A stretch of DNA of 6,280 nucleotides from an uncultured Peptococcaceae bacterium (lineage in GTDB: Bacteria > Bacillota > Peptococcia > Peptococcales > Peptococcaceae), in contig USCP01000114.1 in assembly GCA_900553245.1 (NCBI GenBank), forward strand, positions 1 through 6,280, written 5' to 3'. Positions 4,873 through 6,280 of the stretch are shown here, in pieces. The position numbers and the translations under genes were made by a program. Each line of letters opens with the position of its first letter. Within the stretch, counting starts at the first letter, position 1. Below the pieces are notes generated by a model. That model saw only the letters and a program-made list of their open reading frames with translations, did no database searches and was not told where the DNA came from.

Positions 4873-5406
4873 GTGAATAATATAGAGCGAAGGAAAGAAA
4901 TTTTGGACATCCTGCGCAAGTCCTCTTCACCGGTACCGGCAAAAAGCCTGGCTGCACGCTTCGATGTGAGTCGTCAAGTGATTGTACAAGATTTGGCAGT
5001 GATTCGTGCCTCAACCCCAGGCATTTTATCCACCAATCGTGGGTATTTGATGGAAAACGACGTTATCTACACCCGCGAGTTTAAGGTGCGTCACAACGAG
5101 GATGAAATCGAGCGCGAGCTCAATCTCATCGTGGATTGCGGTGGCTGTGTGAAAAACATTAGCATCAGCCATCGTGCTTACGGGCGTGTGCGTGCGGAAA
5201 TGGACATTCGCTCCCGTCAGGATGTGCAAGAGTTTGTCGGACGTATGGAAAATAGCAAATCGAGCCTGCTTGCCAATGCCACGAGCGGCTATCACTATCA
5301 CTTAGTGGAGGCGGACAGCGAGGCAAGATTGGATTTGATTGAAGTGAAATTACGAGAAGCAGGATTTTTGCAAGAGCTGCTTCCATGGGAAGTTGCGGAA
5401 CAATAG
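4873..5406 (+). CDS. niaR: Niacin-responsive transcriptional repressor NiaR (HTH_11 plus 3H domain)
   Basis: Repressor of NAD synthesis and niacin uptake genes that responds to nicotinic acid (B. subtilis YrxA, Thermotoga TM1602 family). The 177-residue protein has an N-terminal winged helix at about 1-60, with the recognition region SLAARFDVSRQVIVQDLAVIR at 25-45, then a C-terminal 3H ligand and metal domain at about 70-172. The predicted metal ligands are H74, E82, H141 and H143; their spacing equals that which I recall for TM1602 (H79, E87, H146, H148). The other conserved histidine is H100 in ISHRAYG. The start is GTG at 4873, seven bases after GGAAAGGAG (4857-4865). It lies between nadC and nadA, 22 bases after one and 16 before the other, so it is probably made with its target enzymes and represses itself through the elements at 2591-2633. 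The function is firm; the operator and self-control are inferred. Confidence 0.93.
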   Translation: MNNIERRKEILDILRKSSSPVPAKSLAARFDVSRQVIVQDLAVIRASTPGILSTNRGYLMENDVIYTREFKVRHNEDEIERELNLIVDCGGCVKNISISHRAYGRVRAEMDIRSRQDVQEFVGRMENSKSSLLANATSGYHYHLVEADSEARLDLIEVKLREAGFLQELLPWEVAEQ

Positions 5407-5422
5407 AGAAGGAGGCAGTTTG

Positions 5423-6280
5423 ATGACTGTACAAGAAATTCAGGCGGAAATCCTGAAATTAAAAAAAGAGAAAGATGTGTGCATCCTTGCCCATGCCTAT
5501 CAAGGGCAAGAAATTTTAGAAGTGGCAGACTATGTAGGGGATTCTTACGGGCTCAGCGTACAAGCCTCTAAGGACCCACGCTCCACAGTGATTATGTGTG
5601 GGGTTCGCTTTATGGCAGAAACCTGCAAAATCCTCAGCCCGGAAAAGCATGTATGGATGCCAAATGCAGCAGCAGGTTGCCCAATGGCGGAACAACTCAA
5701 TGTAGAAGAATTAAAGAAACTCAAAGCCGAACACCCGGACCACGCCGTAGTGGCCTATATCAACACCACCTCCGAGCTTAAAACCGAATGTGACGTGTGT
5801 GTGACCTCTTCCTCTGCTGTGAAGATTTGCAAGGCCCTCGATGCCGATAAAATTCTCTTTATTCCGGACCCTAACTTAGGGACCTTCGTGTCTCATCAAA
5901 TTCCCGAAAAGGACTTTGTGGTGTATAACGGCGGCTGCCCATGGCACTTCTCTGTCACCGAAGAAGATTTGGCAAAAGCCAAAGCAGCACATCCAAACGC
6001 CCTCGTATTGGCCCATCCGGAATGCCGTCCACAAGTGAGCGAGCAAGCGGATTATGTTGGCTCCACCACTGGGATTATGGCCTTTGCAGAAAAATCCGAC
6101 GCCAAGGAATTCCTCATCGGAACCGAAAACAGCATCGTGGAACATTTACAATTTCAACATCCAGAAAAGCAATTCTATCCAATCTCCGTGCGCCTTACCT
6201 GCCCAGATATGAAGGTCACCACCCTCATGGACCTCTACCACACCTTAAAAGGCACCGGCGGCGAAGAAATGGTGCTTCCT
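5423..6280 (+). CDS. nadA: Quinolinate synthase, 3' end beyond the window
   Basis: Iron-sulfur enzyme that condenses iminoaspartate with dihydroxyacetone phosphate to quinolinate, the second step of de novo NAD synthesis. The frame is open from ATG 5423 to the last base, giving 286 residues of a protein usually near 300, so only a short C-terminal tail is missing. The three cysteines that bind the [4Fe-4S] cluster are C86 (AAGCPMA), C172 (NGGCPWH) and C260 (TCPDMK), one per pseudo-repeat domain. Other family marks are H24 and Y26 in LAHAYQ, GDSYGLS (39-45), FMAET (63-67), YINTT (112-116), TSS (128-130), HPEC (198-201) and GTE (233-235). The Asn often seen after TSS is Ser here. AGAAGGAGG (5406-5414) lies eight bases before the start and overlaps the niaR stop codon. 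It is the fourth gene of the operon; no cysteine desulfurase or other cluster-assembly gene is in view. Confidence 0.95.
   Translation, partial: MTVQEIQAEILKLKKEKDVCILAHAYQGQEILEVADYVGDSYGLSVQASKDPRSTVIMCGVRFMAETCKILSPEKHVWMPNAAAGCPMAEQLNVEELKKLKAEHPDHAVVAYINTTSELKTECDVCVTSSSAVKICKALDADKILFIPDPNLGTFVSHQIPEKDFVVYNGGCPWHFSVTEEDLAKAKAAHPNALVLAHPECRPQVSEQADYVGSTTGIMAFAEKSDAKEFLIGTENSIVEHLQFQHPEKQFYPISVRLTCPDMKVTTLMDLYHTLKGTGGEEMVLP

Noticed and set aside
5596..5781. A 61-codon plus-strand open frame inside nadA
   Set aside because: It is an out-of-frame shadow of nadA, whose own frame carries all the expected cysteine motifs.
1..6280. CRISPR array, tRNA, rRNA or prophage genes
   Set aside because: I found no regularly spaced repeats, cloverleaf, rRNA motif or phage-type gene on either strand.

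Overview
The window looks like chromosomal DNA of an anaerobic member of the Bacillota (Clostridia or Negativicutes type). The evidence is the strong AAGGAGG-type ribosome binding sites, roughly even GC content, a NiaR/3H-domain repressor, a short clostridial-type L-aspartate oxidase and a 4-hydroxybutyrate dehydrogenase very like that of Clostridium kluyveri. The species cannot be fixed from the sequence alone.

Layout. Bases 1-60 hold what look like two tandem terminators of a plus-strand transcript lying to the left. Bases 65-1177 (minus strand) encode an iron-dependent 4-hydroxybutyrate dehydrogenase. A 144-base divergent promoter region (1178-1321) carries back-to-back sigma-A-type promoters and two short inverted repeats that overlap them. 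Bases 1322-2251 (plus) encode a YegS/DgkB-family lipid kinase, closed by a strong terminator with A and T tracts on both sides. Bases 2252-2684 contain no convincing gene. The left part (2306-2466) is GC-richer, full of palindromes and able to fold into nested stems. The right part (about 2570-2650) is AT-rich and carries repeated TTGACA/TGTC elements and the likely nad promoter.

The right half (2685-6280) is one plus-strand operon, nadB-nadC-niaR-nadA, with gaps of 42, 22 and 16 bases; nadA runs off the right edge. NadB oxidises aspartate to iminoaspartate, NadA condenses this with dihydroxyacetone phosphate to quinolinate, and NadC converts quinolinate to nicotinate mononucleotide, so the operon makes NAD de novo. 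The third gene encodes the niacin-responsive repressor of this pathway. The repressor is therefore inside the operon it probably controls, and the TTGAC/GTCAA elements over the promoter are its likely targets. I see no wholly new gene system. The least explained element is the structured, palindrome-rich block at 2306-2466.
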